Part shown: piece by piece, positions 34,160 to 43,925 of the stretch
Position numbering within the stretch: position 1 is the stretch's first letter
How the letters are laid out: each line of letters opens with the position of its first letter
From: Diabrotica undecimpunctata
Taxonomy: Eukaryota; Arthropoda; Insecta; Coleoptera; Chrysomelidae
DNA: 64,000 bases
Direction of reading: 5' to 3'
Assembly (NCBI RefSeq): GCF_040954645.1
Contig: NC_092803.1
Coordinates: 9,425,230-9,489,229 of the forward strand
Position numbers and translations under genes: made by a program
Notes under the pieces: model-generated
Databases searched by the model: none
Seen by the model: only the letters and a program-made list of their open reading frames with translations
Told to the model about the DNA's origin: nothing

Positions 34160-35335
34160 TCCTCTTCTTGATGTGCCTATCCGTTACAAATGTTGGCGCT
34201 CATCATGGCAATCTTTATATTATCTGCAGCAGCACGAAAAAGCTGCACAGATTGAACCAGATTCTGAGGTTGTTTAACTAAGATGTTCTTCTTCTTCCTG
34301 GACCTCGTTTTCCAAATATTTTTCCTTGTAGGATGGCTTGAAGGAGAGTATATCTGGATTCATTTCGCATAATATGTCCGAAGAATTGTAACTTTCGAGA
34401 TTTGATGGTGGTCAGTACCTCTCGGTTTTTATTTATTCTTCTTCCTCATTTGTGACTCGGTCAGTCCACGGGATCTTAAGTATTCTCCTATATAGTCACA
34501 TCTCAAATTCTTCCAGTTTTCTGTACATATCTTCGTTCAAGGTCCACGATTCAACAGCATAAAAAAGGACACAGAAGACGTAGCATCGCAGCATTCTTAC
34601 TTTTGTATCAAAAGAGCGGTTGTGACTCTTGAAGAAGGCCCCCAACCGATTGAAGGTGGATCTAGCTTTTCCGATGCGTGCTCTATTCCCCTGGTTGTTG
34701 GTCTATTCTTCATTTATTATGGTGCCGAGGTAGTTGTAATGCGTCACTCTTTCTACAGGGGATTGGTTGACGTAGAGTTGACCTTCTGTTATCCTTTTCT
34801 TGCTAATTATCATAAGCTTTATCTTCATAACGTTTATATTGAGTCCATATTGTTGACTGTAATACGTGATTTTGTTCATAAGAACTTGTAGGTCTTCTAA
34901 GTTGTCCGCAAATACTATGGTATCATTTGCATATCTAATGTTTAGCTGGTAACTATTTAGTAGAATACCCGATAAATATTCTTTTAGAGTACAGATTGAA
35001 GATTAGAGGAGACAAAATACAGCCTTGCCTCACTCCACGCATGATTTTCACATAGTCAGTGTGTTCACCTTCAACTCTGAGATTTGCTGTCTGATTCCAG
35101 TAAAGATTTCTAATTATTAATTTCTAATTAATTTATTTCTAATTATAATTCAGATCTTGGTTGTTAATTCCTGCTTCTTTTAGTATATGCATCATCTTGG
35201 CGTGCTGTACTCGATCAAACGCTTACTCGTAATCAAGCAGATATGCGTATACGTCGCAGTTGACGTCTCTGCATCTCTGGAATAAAACTTGTACTGAGAA
35301 CAAAGCCTCTCTAGTACCAACAGCATTTTGTGATG
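34160..35335 (-). pseudogene. RTE-like LINE-D fragment with mutated RT box
   Basis: Minus-strand frames give GTREALFSVQVLFQRCRDVN and VYAYLLDYE (start of motif A) near 35230-35330, then IRYANDTIVFADNLEDLQVL near 34900, in which the catalytic YADD has become YAND, and the C-terminal domain (TFNRLGAFFKSHNR, RCYVFCVLFYAVESWTL) down to about 34500. Stops and frameshifts are frequent. It abuts a plus-strand LINE fragment on its right. Confidence 0.82.
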
Positions 35336-35655
35336 CTGCTATAAGGCCTTTAATGACATACGTCGCAGAGAGTCGACCAGAAACAATAAAAAAAAATAAA
35401 AGATTGCTTGAAACAACGGAAATAAAGGTACTTCGTGGCATAGCTGGAAAGACTCTAGGCAGGGAAACAAGTTAAAACATAAGGAATGCATATAGGTAGA
35501 CAATATTAACGGTAGAGTGATAAGCGAAAGAAAAAAGAGTGGAATGAACATATTAGTAGAGTGGAAGAAAGAAGGATGGAAAGAATCGTCTGAAATAAAT
35601 CGCCAACGGGGAGGAGAAGTATAGGCCGACCCCGAAAAAGGGACAATCTGAACAT
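35336..35655 (+). pseudogene. LINE-E C-terminal fragment
   Basis: The plus strand reads IRPLMTYVAESRPETIKKNK, RLLETTEIKVLRGIAGKTLG and then degraded MRRTEWN-like and GRPRK-like basic blocks. This is the common RTE-like C-terminal domain. It meets LINE-D tail-to-tail at about 35336. Confidence 0.72.
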
Positions 35656-36600
35656 TGATGATTATCTGAACTTATTTTCAGGTGCAGGCGGAGACATATA
35701 CTCTACATTCGCGCGATTTGTGCAGTAGATGACACAACACCAATCGAACTGAGTGAACAAGAAATGCACATAAACCATCTTACGAAGAATAAAAAAATGC
35801 ACAACTGGATGGATAAACCTCTGCACGGGCGAGATCCCAATGAAGTCAGTCAAGAGTATGTCTACAATATATCGTCGAACTACTGGTTGACATCAGGAAA
35901 GATTTTCCCTGAAACAGCAGGTTCCTTACTTGCCATTGAGGATCAGGTTATACCAACCAAAAATTACCCGAAATATGTCGTCAAAGATCCTCAGGTCCAA
36001 AACGACAAATGCCGATATGGATGTCAAGCCCATCCAAGAAACCATCTAACATCTTACCGGCGACTGCCAGGCATCTGCTGCAACTAAATATAAAGAACGG
36101 CATGACTCAGCATGGAAGATTGTTCATGAAGACATAGCTTTTAAACTGGGACTTCTACAAACAAACCAGTTCCCATATTATAAATGCGATCTTGGGAGTA
36201 TGTTTGAGAATGACAACTACAAGCTGTACTGGGATCGCACTGTGCTTATAGACCAAACTGTAGCACATAATAGACCAGATCTCGTGCTAGTTAATAAAAT
36301 AACGAGACAAAGAACACTAATCGATGTGGCGATCCCTAACAACAATTATCTGCGTGTTATGTACAACGAAAAGATCGCCAAGTACAGAGATCTGGAAATA
36401 CAAATAAAAAAACATAAAAAAGCTGGGTCTAAATGAACATCTATATAAGATCATGCAGAAAGCTGTGCTACTCTCGACGTCCAGATGCGTGCGAAAGTTT
36501 TTGGAAGATACACCGACATACCAAGTCATCTAGGACTCGATAACACGGAAAGAGTTCCACCAGAGCTTAATCGTTTTGATACCGTAGGTATCTGGGTTGA
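35656..36600 (+). pseudogene. R2-like LINE 3' end with restriction-like endonuclease signature
   Basis: Plus-strand frames read WMDKPLHGRDPNEVSQEYVY, NYWLTSGKIFPETAGSLLAI and EDQVIPTKNY, then a degraded Cys/His knuckle (KCRYGC ... HLTGDC) and, after frameshifts, YKLYWDRTVLIDQTVAHNRP followed by DLVLVNKITRQRTLIDVAIP. The spacing R-PD ... D-V-A fits the PD-(D/E)xK endonuclease at the C-terminus of R2-like LINEs, which lack the APE endonuclease. The end of the coding region is AVLLSTSRC-like near 36470. A perfect 10-bp stem (TTTTCCCCTT with AAGGGGAAAA) at 36606-36627 sits in the 3' UTR. Confidence 0.68.
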
Positions 36601-36640
36601 GTGAATTTTCCCCTTAGAAGGGGAAAAGAGGAAGTGAGAG

Positions 36641-36840
36641 AAAATAGACGGTTTAGGTTTGATTTCGTTACAGAGTACTACCATTTGCCGATATGCTTAC
36701 TTCTGCCTCTTGGCTTCATCAGAGTGAACTCATAGCAAGCTTACAAGTCATGGCAAGCTTGATGAAGCCAAGAGGCAGAAATATGCATATCGGCGAATGG
36801 TAGTAAGCTGTAACGACATCAAACCCAAACCGTCTATTTT
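36641..36840. repeat. foldback, 80-bp arms
   Basis: 36641-36720 and 36761-36840 are inverted copies with about 90 percent identity by eye, separated by a 40-bp spacer that itself holds AAGCTT repeats. The outer ends read AAAATAGACGGTTTRGGTTT. No clear target duplication was found; it lies directly after the R2-like LINE and may be part of its 3' end or a separate foldback transposon. Confidence 0.88.
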
Positions 36841-38204
36841 ATTATTATTATTTTACTCTAATATGGAATATTAGGAAATTGTTTTCACGAACTAATTTCT
36901 GTCTAGACAGATTAGCACGACGTGGATACAATTATAAATCCCCATGCCAGTGCATTTGTCGTCTGCTTGCTTTTAAAGATTTAGAAAGCATAGATTTAGG
37001 CTGAATCTTGAATTCGATTTCCAATTTATATTCTAATTTAAACAATCGATTCGCCTAGATTAACGAAGGAAAAAGAAGAGCAACGATACAATTAAATATT
37101 AAATAATTAATAGATAACGCAAAATTAAAAGTATATCTTTTTTTTCGTGATGAATATACTGCATCATGTTGTAGAACATACCACTTTCATGTCACTGTGG
37201 GTTTTGTTCCCGCTATGGTCAATGAAAGTGTTGTATATTTTAGAATGTAAATACTGCTCGTTGAAAATCATCCTGACTTCCTTTTCCTATCAAAATATTA
37301 ATGATCCCAAACTCACACAGGCTGAAATCTTTTCCTCTGTCATGTACTCGGAAGGATACAATGACAAAACAACATTCTCGCAACTTTTAGCTCCGTTTCC
37401 TAAACTGTAACTAAGCGACGTATTTACGTTCAGAGACAAAACCAAAAACAACCCAATTCAGCCAAATAGACAACTCCACGACGACGTCTCTGTTTAAACA
37501 AGAGTCCCGGAAACAACAACTCATATTTAACAAACCGTTAACTTCGTCAAACGTTCATAAACAAAACAAATCAAAACAAAACCCCCTTAGCAAGGCGAAA
37601 TACACGCCTAAAAACCTTTTCCTTTATCGAGTTACGCTTTTCCTCCCGAGGGCAATTCGTCCCGGTATGACCTGGCCAGATCTAAAATTGGTCCGTGTTC
37701 GTACGGACTAACTGTCATTCGTTGTTCCAAAACGGCGCAAAAGGGTTTACAAGTCGGTAAAATATTTAATCAGGGCGGCTTTTAAATTTTATTTTTACAT
37801 TTAATGTTTGATAACATTATAAATGATATGAGAGTTATAAAGGGTTAAATTAATAAAATATATCTTTAATTCAGAATACTTGTCGAATAGCTTAATTGAC
37901 TAAATTATGCATTTATATATTTTTATTTAAATATTTTCCACATCACTCATAAATCAATAGCTTAGAATAAGCCGTTTTTAATGGTTTTTAACGTATTCGA
38001 TTCGTAATTTAATTTCTTTATACTGTCCTAAAAGCTTTGAAAAAAATATACAGTAGGCGGTACTGTAGACTGAATTAAGTAATTTTATTATTTATTTATT
38101 ATTTTTACAAATTTTAATCAAATTGAAAAAGTTTACGTGTCTCTCCTCGTCACGTAAATGGACTCTTCCATTTATTTACTGTTACTACCATTTCGTAAAA
38201 ATCG
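36841..38204. other. gene-free stretch
   Basis: No supported gene. 37400-37740 is complex and GC-richer (CTCCCGAGGGCAATTCGTCC, CCGTGTTCGTACGGAC) and looks unique. The frame 37147-37410 matches nothing. Confidence 0.5.
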
Positions 38205-38324
38205 ATATTTAATATGTGTTTTGTGTAAAACTTTGAGGTCGCTGGTTAAATGAAATTCGAATAATAACGAAGAAAAAGTGCCATATTCTGATTGTGAATA
38301 AATTAGCGAAATTAGCAAATATTA
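38205..38324 (+). repeat. dispersed repeat Rep1, copy 2, left part
   Basis: GTGTAAAACTTTGAGGTCGC and GCTGGTTAAATGAA...AATAATAACGAAGAAAAA match 22000-22050. The copy resumes at 42185. TAGCAAATATTA occurs at 38313-38324 and again at 42185-42196, so it may be the target duplication of the material inserted between. Confidence 0.7.
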
Positions 38325-38796
38325 TCAATCGAGGAGAAAAACAACCAAGCAATGTCCCTTCTCAATAGTATCCTTTGGGATCAATCATTCTCTTATAATC
38401 ACAAACACAAGATATATAATACAATCATTAAAAGTATAATTTTCTACAGTATTGAAGTATGGCAAATAAAGGAAAGATACAAGAGAAAACTTGAGGCAAC
38501 GGAAATGGATTTCTGGAGACGTTCAGCTGGAAAATCTAGACTAGAAACAGAAACGAACAACAGAATAAGAGAAATTATGAAACTAAAACCTACAATAGTA
38601 GACGATATTTGTACCCAACAACTCAGATGGTACGGTCATGTACAGAGAATGTCTGAAGAACGTCTCCCAACACAAGTCTTAATGGACCCCTCACGGTAGA
38701 AAAAAAAAGACAGAGACATAGAAGAAGACTTATGGATGAATCGAGAGGAGTGACAACTGGGTATCGGAAGACGTAAAAAAACGTTTTAAACCGCTA
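38325..38796 (+). pseudogene. RTE-like LINE-L C-terminal fragment
   Basis: The frame 38352-38699 reads SLLNSILWDQSFSYNHKHKI, IKSIIFYSIEVWQIKERYKR, LEATEMDFWRRSAGKSRLET and QQLRWYGHVQRMSEERLP, the C-terminal domain related to LINE-B (NSILWSNKATM, WYGHVQRMDD). The RT core is missing. The continuation after 38699 is frameshifted, and the 3' end is near the TATA-rich CTATATTTGCTATATA. Confidence 0.8.
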
Positions 38797-39157
38797 TATT
38801 TGCTATATACAGTGATAAGTGTCTTACCACCCGGCAAAATAGCGGAAAGGATAGAAGACAGACTAAGTTGTGAGATAGTATGAGATAAAGCTAGTTCTTT
38901 ACGTGGCTATTTCACTTCAGTCATAATTATACGGATGACCTCGAAAATATTTTATTTTAATAATTTCTGATGTTAGAATAAATGATTGAATAAATTAAGA
39001 TATATTATAGTAAAAAACATTAATTATTAGCGATTTTAAATTATAAATCTTTAAGTTTATTTAATAATAAAAATAACTTAACTGAAATATTTGATTAAAC
39101 TAAAGGTAGGTATGTTCTATCCTAAAACAATTGTGTGTGGAATTTGCGTAATAGTTA

Positions 39158-39215
39158 GAGACGTGGTCTAGTGACAAGAAGATTGGAGGTTCAATTCACA
39201 CCAAGGATAAAATTT
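39158..39215 (+). repeat. tRNA-like module, left
   Basis: GACGTGGTCTAGTGACAAG resembles a pol III A box region, and GGAGGTTCAATTCACACC a B box with T-loop, 20 nt apart. It lies about 350 bp inside the left end of the mariner-type element. Spacing is too short and pairing too poor for a working tRNA. Confidence 0.5.
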
Positions 39216-39726
39216 TTGTTTTAGTCAATCAAAAAATAATAAAATAATAGAAAATATGATACATATTAGGTAAAAAGTTTTCGAAAAACTCATTATTTAC
39301 AATTTATTTTAATTCCAATGTTAAAAAATAGAAATACAAAATAATTCAAATTCAATTTCAGTTTTACAGTCTTCAGTTGTGATTGCAAAATAATCCGGTT
39401 AAGACAGTTTAATGCCAAATCCATCACTAAATTCTCAGTGTTAATATCAATTCCTCTGTACAGGTAATGATTTTCAAAACAATTAACAACATTTAGTTAG
39501 GATTCACTCCCCGCCTCTCGACGCGTTAGTGTTCTGAGCTGTTGGACGTGAATCCCTGTCCTGGCATTTGGTTTTCACCTCTGGCTGCGTTGAGTAGTTG
39601 AGTTACTGTGACCAAATGCCCATCTTGGTAGTTAGTATTCGCCTCTGGTTGCGTTGAGTAACTGAGTTACCGTTGCTAACTACCCATCTTCCTGTCTTTT
39701 GTTTTCTTTTTCCTTTTTTTGTTCTC

Positions 39727-39757
39727 CTGAAGAAGCTACATACAATTGTAGCGAAAC
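39727..39757 (+). ncRNA. hammerhead-like motif
   Basis: CTGAAGA, an unpaired A, a 6-bp stem (GCTACA with TGTAGC), then GAAAC and GTCG. It repeats the plan seen at 2366-2394 and marks a Penelope-type 3' UTR fragment inserted upstream of the mariner transposase. Activity is doubtful because of the extra A and unestablished outer stems. Confidence 0.35.
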
Positions 39758-40005
39758 GTCGAGATGAACCCACTTTTGGGTCACTCACAAATGACACGGT
39801 CCAAACCCGGAAGACGAATAAACTATAATTCTGACTCTGGCCGTGGAAGCCTACGATTTCATTTAACAACATTGTAATGGATGCGCGCGAACAGCTGCCT
39901 GCTTTACAGCTAACCAAATCATCAAGCCATCAAAAATAATAACATACCGAGAAGTGTTTTTGCACGCTAAACAGAAACTTTTTATTGAAAAAACAATTCG
40001 TGAAA

Positions 40006-41085
40006 ATGGTTTTAACATACGAGGAAAAAGTGCAAATTGTTGTCTGGCATGTGAATGGATTATCAGACAACATGATTAGACAACAATTTGTAAATATGTT
40101 TCCAAATAGGCCGGCTCCAGCACGATCAACAATTCAGTCTATTATACTAAATTTTTTTACTTATGGATCCGTGTGCACTCCAAGAGGAGTTCGTAGACGA
40201 AGGGAGGTAAATCCAGATTTGGAACTAAGGGACACTTTGATTTGTGCAAGTATTGAGCAAAATCCTACCCAATCAACATCTCGTCTCGGAGAACAATATG
40301 GAATTTCAAGATTTAGAGTAGGTAAAATTTTGAAAAGACATGGATTCCGTCCCTATAAACTTCATAAATCCAACGAACAATTCCCCGGGGATCAATATAG
40401 ACGTTTAGAATTTTGTCAAACTGCAATGGAAATGTCACATGACATTTCTTGATGAACATTTTTTAGAGAACGTTTTGTTCACCGATGAATGTACGTTTTC
40501 ATTGCAGGGCCGTCACAATTCAATGAATGCTCGATATTGGTCTTGAGGAAATCCTCGTCAGATTTATGTCGCTCGTACCCAGCGTCCTTGAAAAGTAAAT
40601 GTTTGGGGAGGCATAATAGGGAATCATGTCATTGGTCCGTTTTTTATAGACGGTATGTTGACTGGGCGGAAATACTTGGAACTTCTGCAAAATCAAATTG
40701 TTCCAGCCCTTCGTAATTTACCAATATCTTTCGATTCGATATGGTTTCAACACGATGGTTGTCCCGCACATAATTCTCGCATCGTCAGTGAATATCTCAG
40801 TGCGACTTTTCCTAATCGATTGATTAGTGGCCACGGAGATATTTTTTGGCCTGCAAGATCACCTGATCTTGCACCTTGTGATTTTTTATGTGGGGATATA
40901 TCAAGTCCAAGCTATATGGAATTGAAGACGATAGGCCTAATTCTCTCCAAGAATTAAGAGAAAAGATCTCTGATTCAATGAGAGGTATTAGTCCAGAAAC
41001 ATTAACTAATGTTAGACGAAACTTTTATAATAGATTGGGTTATTGTTCTGCTGCTAATGGAGGCTTATTCGAACATTTATTGTAA
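40006..41085 (+). pseudogene. mariner-type transposase, two frameshifts
   Basis: The frame from ATG 40006 (an in-frame ATG also exists at 39985) encodes paired helix-turn-helix regions (MVLTYEEKVQIVVWHVNGLS; TSRLGEQYGISRFRVGKILK) and stops at 40452. The catalytic part continues in other frames: LFTDE near 40480 (first Asp), WFQHDGCPAHNS near 40745-40775 (second Asp) and WPARSPDLAPCDF near 40850-40890 (third Asp), with about 36 residues between the last two. DDxD with SPDLAP is typical of mariner enzymes, here with wider spacing than DD34D. The C-terminus ends GLFEHLL at 41085. At least two frameshifts disable it, one just after 40440 and one near 40890. Confidence 0.88.
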
Positions 41086-41344
41086 ATACATTTTATTAGA
41101 ATAATTTTTTTTTATTTATATTGAATTTCTACCTATTTAAATATTTTTGGAAGTACATTTATTTAGAACGTTCTTTTATGTTTGAAGAATTATTACTTTA
41201 TTTTCGAAAGTACGACATTGTTTTTTCAATAAGATTTTCATGTTTTACTATAAACACTTCTAATAAAAACTGAAATAAATGTCTAGTGATTTAAAGCAAA
41301 ACGATATAATGTCTGCATAATTTTAAATTTTTAAAAAAGTAAAA

Positions 41345-41412
41345 CCTTCATATGGGATTTGAACCCTGAGCGCCTGCATGAGAACATCGTGACTTGAACT
41401 GTGATCCATCAA
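41345..41412 (-). repeat. tRNA-like module, middle
   Basis: On the minus strand CAGGGTTCAAATCCCATATG is a near-perfect tRNA T-arm and B box, and GATGGATCACAGTTCAAG lies at the A-box position. It is the first of the two duplicated modules. Confidence 0.5.
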
Positions 41413-41734
41413 ACTTTTATATTTCTTCAGTGACAGTTTGGGATATTGTTCTGCTGCTAATGAAGGCTTATTTGAACATATTGTAAATACGTTTATTTAC
41501 AATATTTTTTTTATTTTTGTAGAATTTTTACTTATTTAAACATTCTTTAAACGTTCTTTTAATTTTGAAGAATTTTTACTTTGTTTTCGAAAGTACGGCG
41601 ATACTTTTTTTTTCAATAAGATATTTGTGTTTAACTTTACTAGTAGCGACTGACATAAATGTTTAACGATTCAAAGCAAAACGATCTCCGCATAATTTCA
41701 AATTATTAAAAAAAAAAAAGAAAACCACGTGTGG

Positions 41735-41806
41735 GTTTTGAACTCTAATCGTCTGCGACGTGTGTGTCGAATTCTTACCACTAATCCACGAAGGATAGTG
41801 ATTATT
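41735..41806 (-). repeat. tRNA-like module, right
   Basis: On the minus strand CGTGGATTAGTGGTAAGAAT fits a tRNA D-arm and A box, and TTAGAGTTCAAAACCCACAC a T-arm and B box. It lies about 380 bp inside the right end, mirroring the module at 39158-39215. Confidence 0.55.
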
Positions 41807-42184
41807 CCGTGACAAGAGTGTATGAACCTCCTCACATCATAATAGAAATTATTCTTGATTAATAATTTAAAACTTTAGATTAAATAGTTACTATTAATTA
41901 AATTATTTTATTCACATTTTTGCTTTATTGTGGTCAATCAGTTTTTACTTTATGTGAAATTAAAAAATGAAAATACTTCACACATACGTTACACATAATA
42001 ATTATGACCGAGGTGATTTAGCTCGAAGCTAACGTCTAAATGTGTGAGACTATCGATTTATAATTATAGGTATCTACCGATTATTTCCCACCTCTACGAG
42101 TTTCATCTCTTTTTATTTCACAAGGTAACTGTGTTTTCTATCTCTTACGTTAAAAAGCCGGGTGGTAAGACACTCATCACTGTA

Positions 42185-43110
42185 TAGCAAATATTAATTG
42201 TGAATGAATTACGAGAATTAACTGGTTTTACTCATTACTGTTATCTGTACAAAGAATAGACTTACCTTTTGAAATATTGGTGTATTAATTATTGTAGCCA
42301 ATGGAGTAGATTTGTAGCGTTGTCTGTCAAAGTATCATCTGTGTGTTAAGGTGGTCAGAAAAACCCTCTGACTATTCTTAGTTAGTCTATGGGACAAGTG
42401 CTCCCATAAATCAGCGCTATTGTATGGCGCTTTTGAATGGCAATAATCTAACTTAATGGTCACTGAAATATGATACTTTACAGCGGTTTGTGTGGTGGCG
42501 ACAATTTTCAAAATAACTTTTTCTTCTTAGAGTGCCATATCCCTACAGAACGTCGGCGACTACCATGCTTATAATATTGTTATACTGATCTCGGTCTTGC
42601 GCTACGTGTAGCAATTGGTCCGCTGTCAAACCTGTCCACTGCTGCAAATTCCTCAACCAAGAGAGTTTCTTCCGTCCTATCCATTTCTTTCCTTCGATTT
42701 TACCGTTGAGAATTAGTCGAAGGAACTCATATCTTGGTCCTCTGATTATATGTCCAAGATATTCTAGTTTACGCCTCTTAATAATATTTAATAGAGTTCG
42801 TTGATGTCCCATTATTCGAAGAACTTCTTCGTTTCTGGTTCTACTAGTCCATGGAATTTTTAGTATCATTATTCAATTATTTAGTTATTCAAAATAACAA
42901 AAGGAATCAAATTCTTTGAACTTAAACAGACACATGTGCTAGCCAGTTTGACAATGAGATTTTACTGAATAGCAGAAAACAATATATTTTAAAGCAAATA
43001 AGTAGTTTGAATACACCATTAAATAAGACCATATTATAGTACAGTAAAAGAAAACTATTAAATGTAAAATATGAAAATAAAGACTAAATACTTTCCCAAA
43101 CAATATGTGC
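42185..43110 (+). repeat. dispersed repeat Rep1, copy 2, right part
   Basis: ACTCATTACTGTTATCTGTACAAAG matches 22116-22140 except one base, GTTTGACAATGAGATTTTACT matches 22533-22553, and after TATATTTTAAAGCAAATAAG the order matches 24848-25000. Thus this copy lacks the piggyBac insertion. It carries its own LINE-K insertion. Confidence 0.8.
42518..42887 (-). mobile_element. 5'-truncated RTE-like LINE-K, 370 bp
   Basis: Flanked by an 11-bp direct repeat TTCAAAATAAC (42507-42517 and 42888-42898). The minus-strand frame reads LKIPWTSRTRNEEVLRIMGH, RRKLEYLGHIIRGPRYEFLR, LILNGKIEGKKWIGRKKLSW and LRNLQQWTGL, the RTE-like C-terminal domain. The sequence is clean through this short frame, so the insertion is comparatively young. 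Confidence 0.88.
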
Positions 43111-43657
43111 TGATTTAGAATTTTTTCCCAAAGTATAAATATGAAATTTTAACTTAAAATTTTTTACTAATAACTCTTTAAATTCTTAAAATTATTGTCA
43201 CACTTTTATACAATTTTTGAACTGATAATTGTAAAAATCCAACTAAAAATTATATTTATATGAAAATATTTTAAAATGAGAACTGTATATAATAAAAATT
43301 AAAGCCTGATTTCATAATGACAACCTAAACTTAACTAATGTTCACTATAGACTAAAATTCTATCCACTTTAGAAAAATGCATAAGATCCACCCAAATGTA
43401 CTTTCATTCACCCCTTTCTCAAAAACGGACCCCTTTAAATGATAGCACTCCGCAGTTTTTTTGAAGTTATACTTCTATACGCGCGCTCCACGTTGGAAAT
43501 TTGTATGGGAGTGAATCTGTGAAATCATTACATATGTAAGATAATGAGTAAGAGAGAGACAGAAGATATATTTTCTCTCTCTCTTCCTCTCTCGAATATA
43601 AAAATAATTCTTTTGTATATATAATTTAATATTACATATATTATATAAAGATATATA

Positions 43658-43703
<46 letters not shown>

Positions 43704-43853
43704 AAATATTTATTAATATTATTATTTATGTGATGTTTTGTATTATTTATTAAATGTTCATAATTATATTAGTCTTTTGTATTTCAAAATAATAATCTCA
43801 ATAAATCACTGTATGATCCAGAACTGTCAATTTTGAAATACGTTTGTGTCATG
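43111..43853. other. AT-rich stretch with microsatellites
   Basis: No gene. It has a CT-rich run near 43570-43593 and a (TA)n run at 43667-43702. Confidence 0.7.
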
Positions 43854-43925
43854 TCCTAGGTAGTATAGTAGTCAGTATCCCCGCCTGTCACGCGGGAGAC
43901 CGGGGTTCGATTCCCAGTCGGGGAG
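43854..43925 (+). tRNA. tRNA-Asp (GTC)
   Basis: A 72-nt cloverleaf: acceptor TCCTAGG, D arm TAGTATAGTAGTCAGTA, anticodon arm CCCGC-CTGTCAC-GCGGG with anticodon GTC at 43887-43889, T arm CGGGG-TTCGATT-CCCAG, acceptor TCGGGGA and discriminator G. Sequence matches eukaryotic tRNA-Asp almost throughout. The acceptor stem has one A/G mismatch and a G-T pair, and the T stem one G/A mismatch, so it may be slightly decayed. A T-run from 43929 (TTTTTT) can serve as pol III terminator. No intron. It translates GAC/GAU codons if functional. Confidence 0.85.

Larger units (their letters stand above)
41037..41830 (+). repeat. ~403-bp tandem duplication of transposon 3' end
   Basis: TATTGTTCTGCTGCTAATG at 41041 recurs at 41445. 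The two units then stay aligned through T-rich sequence, TTTTCGAAAGTACG and GCAAAACGATAT/GCAAAACGATCT, and into the tRNA-like modules. The units are roughly 80-85 percent alike by eye, so the duplication is old. Confidence 0.88.
38810..42182 (+). mobile_element. long mariner-type transposon, ~3.4 kb
   Basis: Left end 38810 and right end 42182 carry inverted CAGTGATRAGTGTCTTACCA plus CCCGGC, each preceded by TA (38808-38809, 42183-42184). The inverted similarity extends a little outward (ATATTTGCTATA), so exact ends are uncertain. More loosely, both ends keep similar order for about 380 bp, including a CATAATTAT block and a tRNA-like module, as if the element once had long terminal repeats. 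It carries a mariner transposase and a tandem duplication of its own 3' part (41037-41439 and 41440 to about 41830). It is longer than the usual 1.3-2.5 kb for mariners. Confidence 0.7.
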
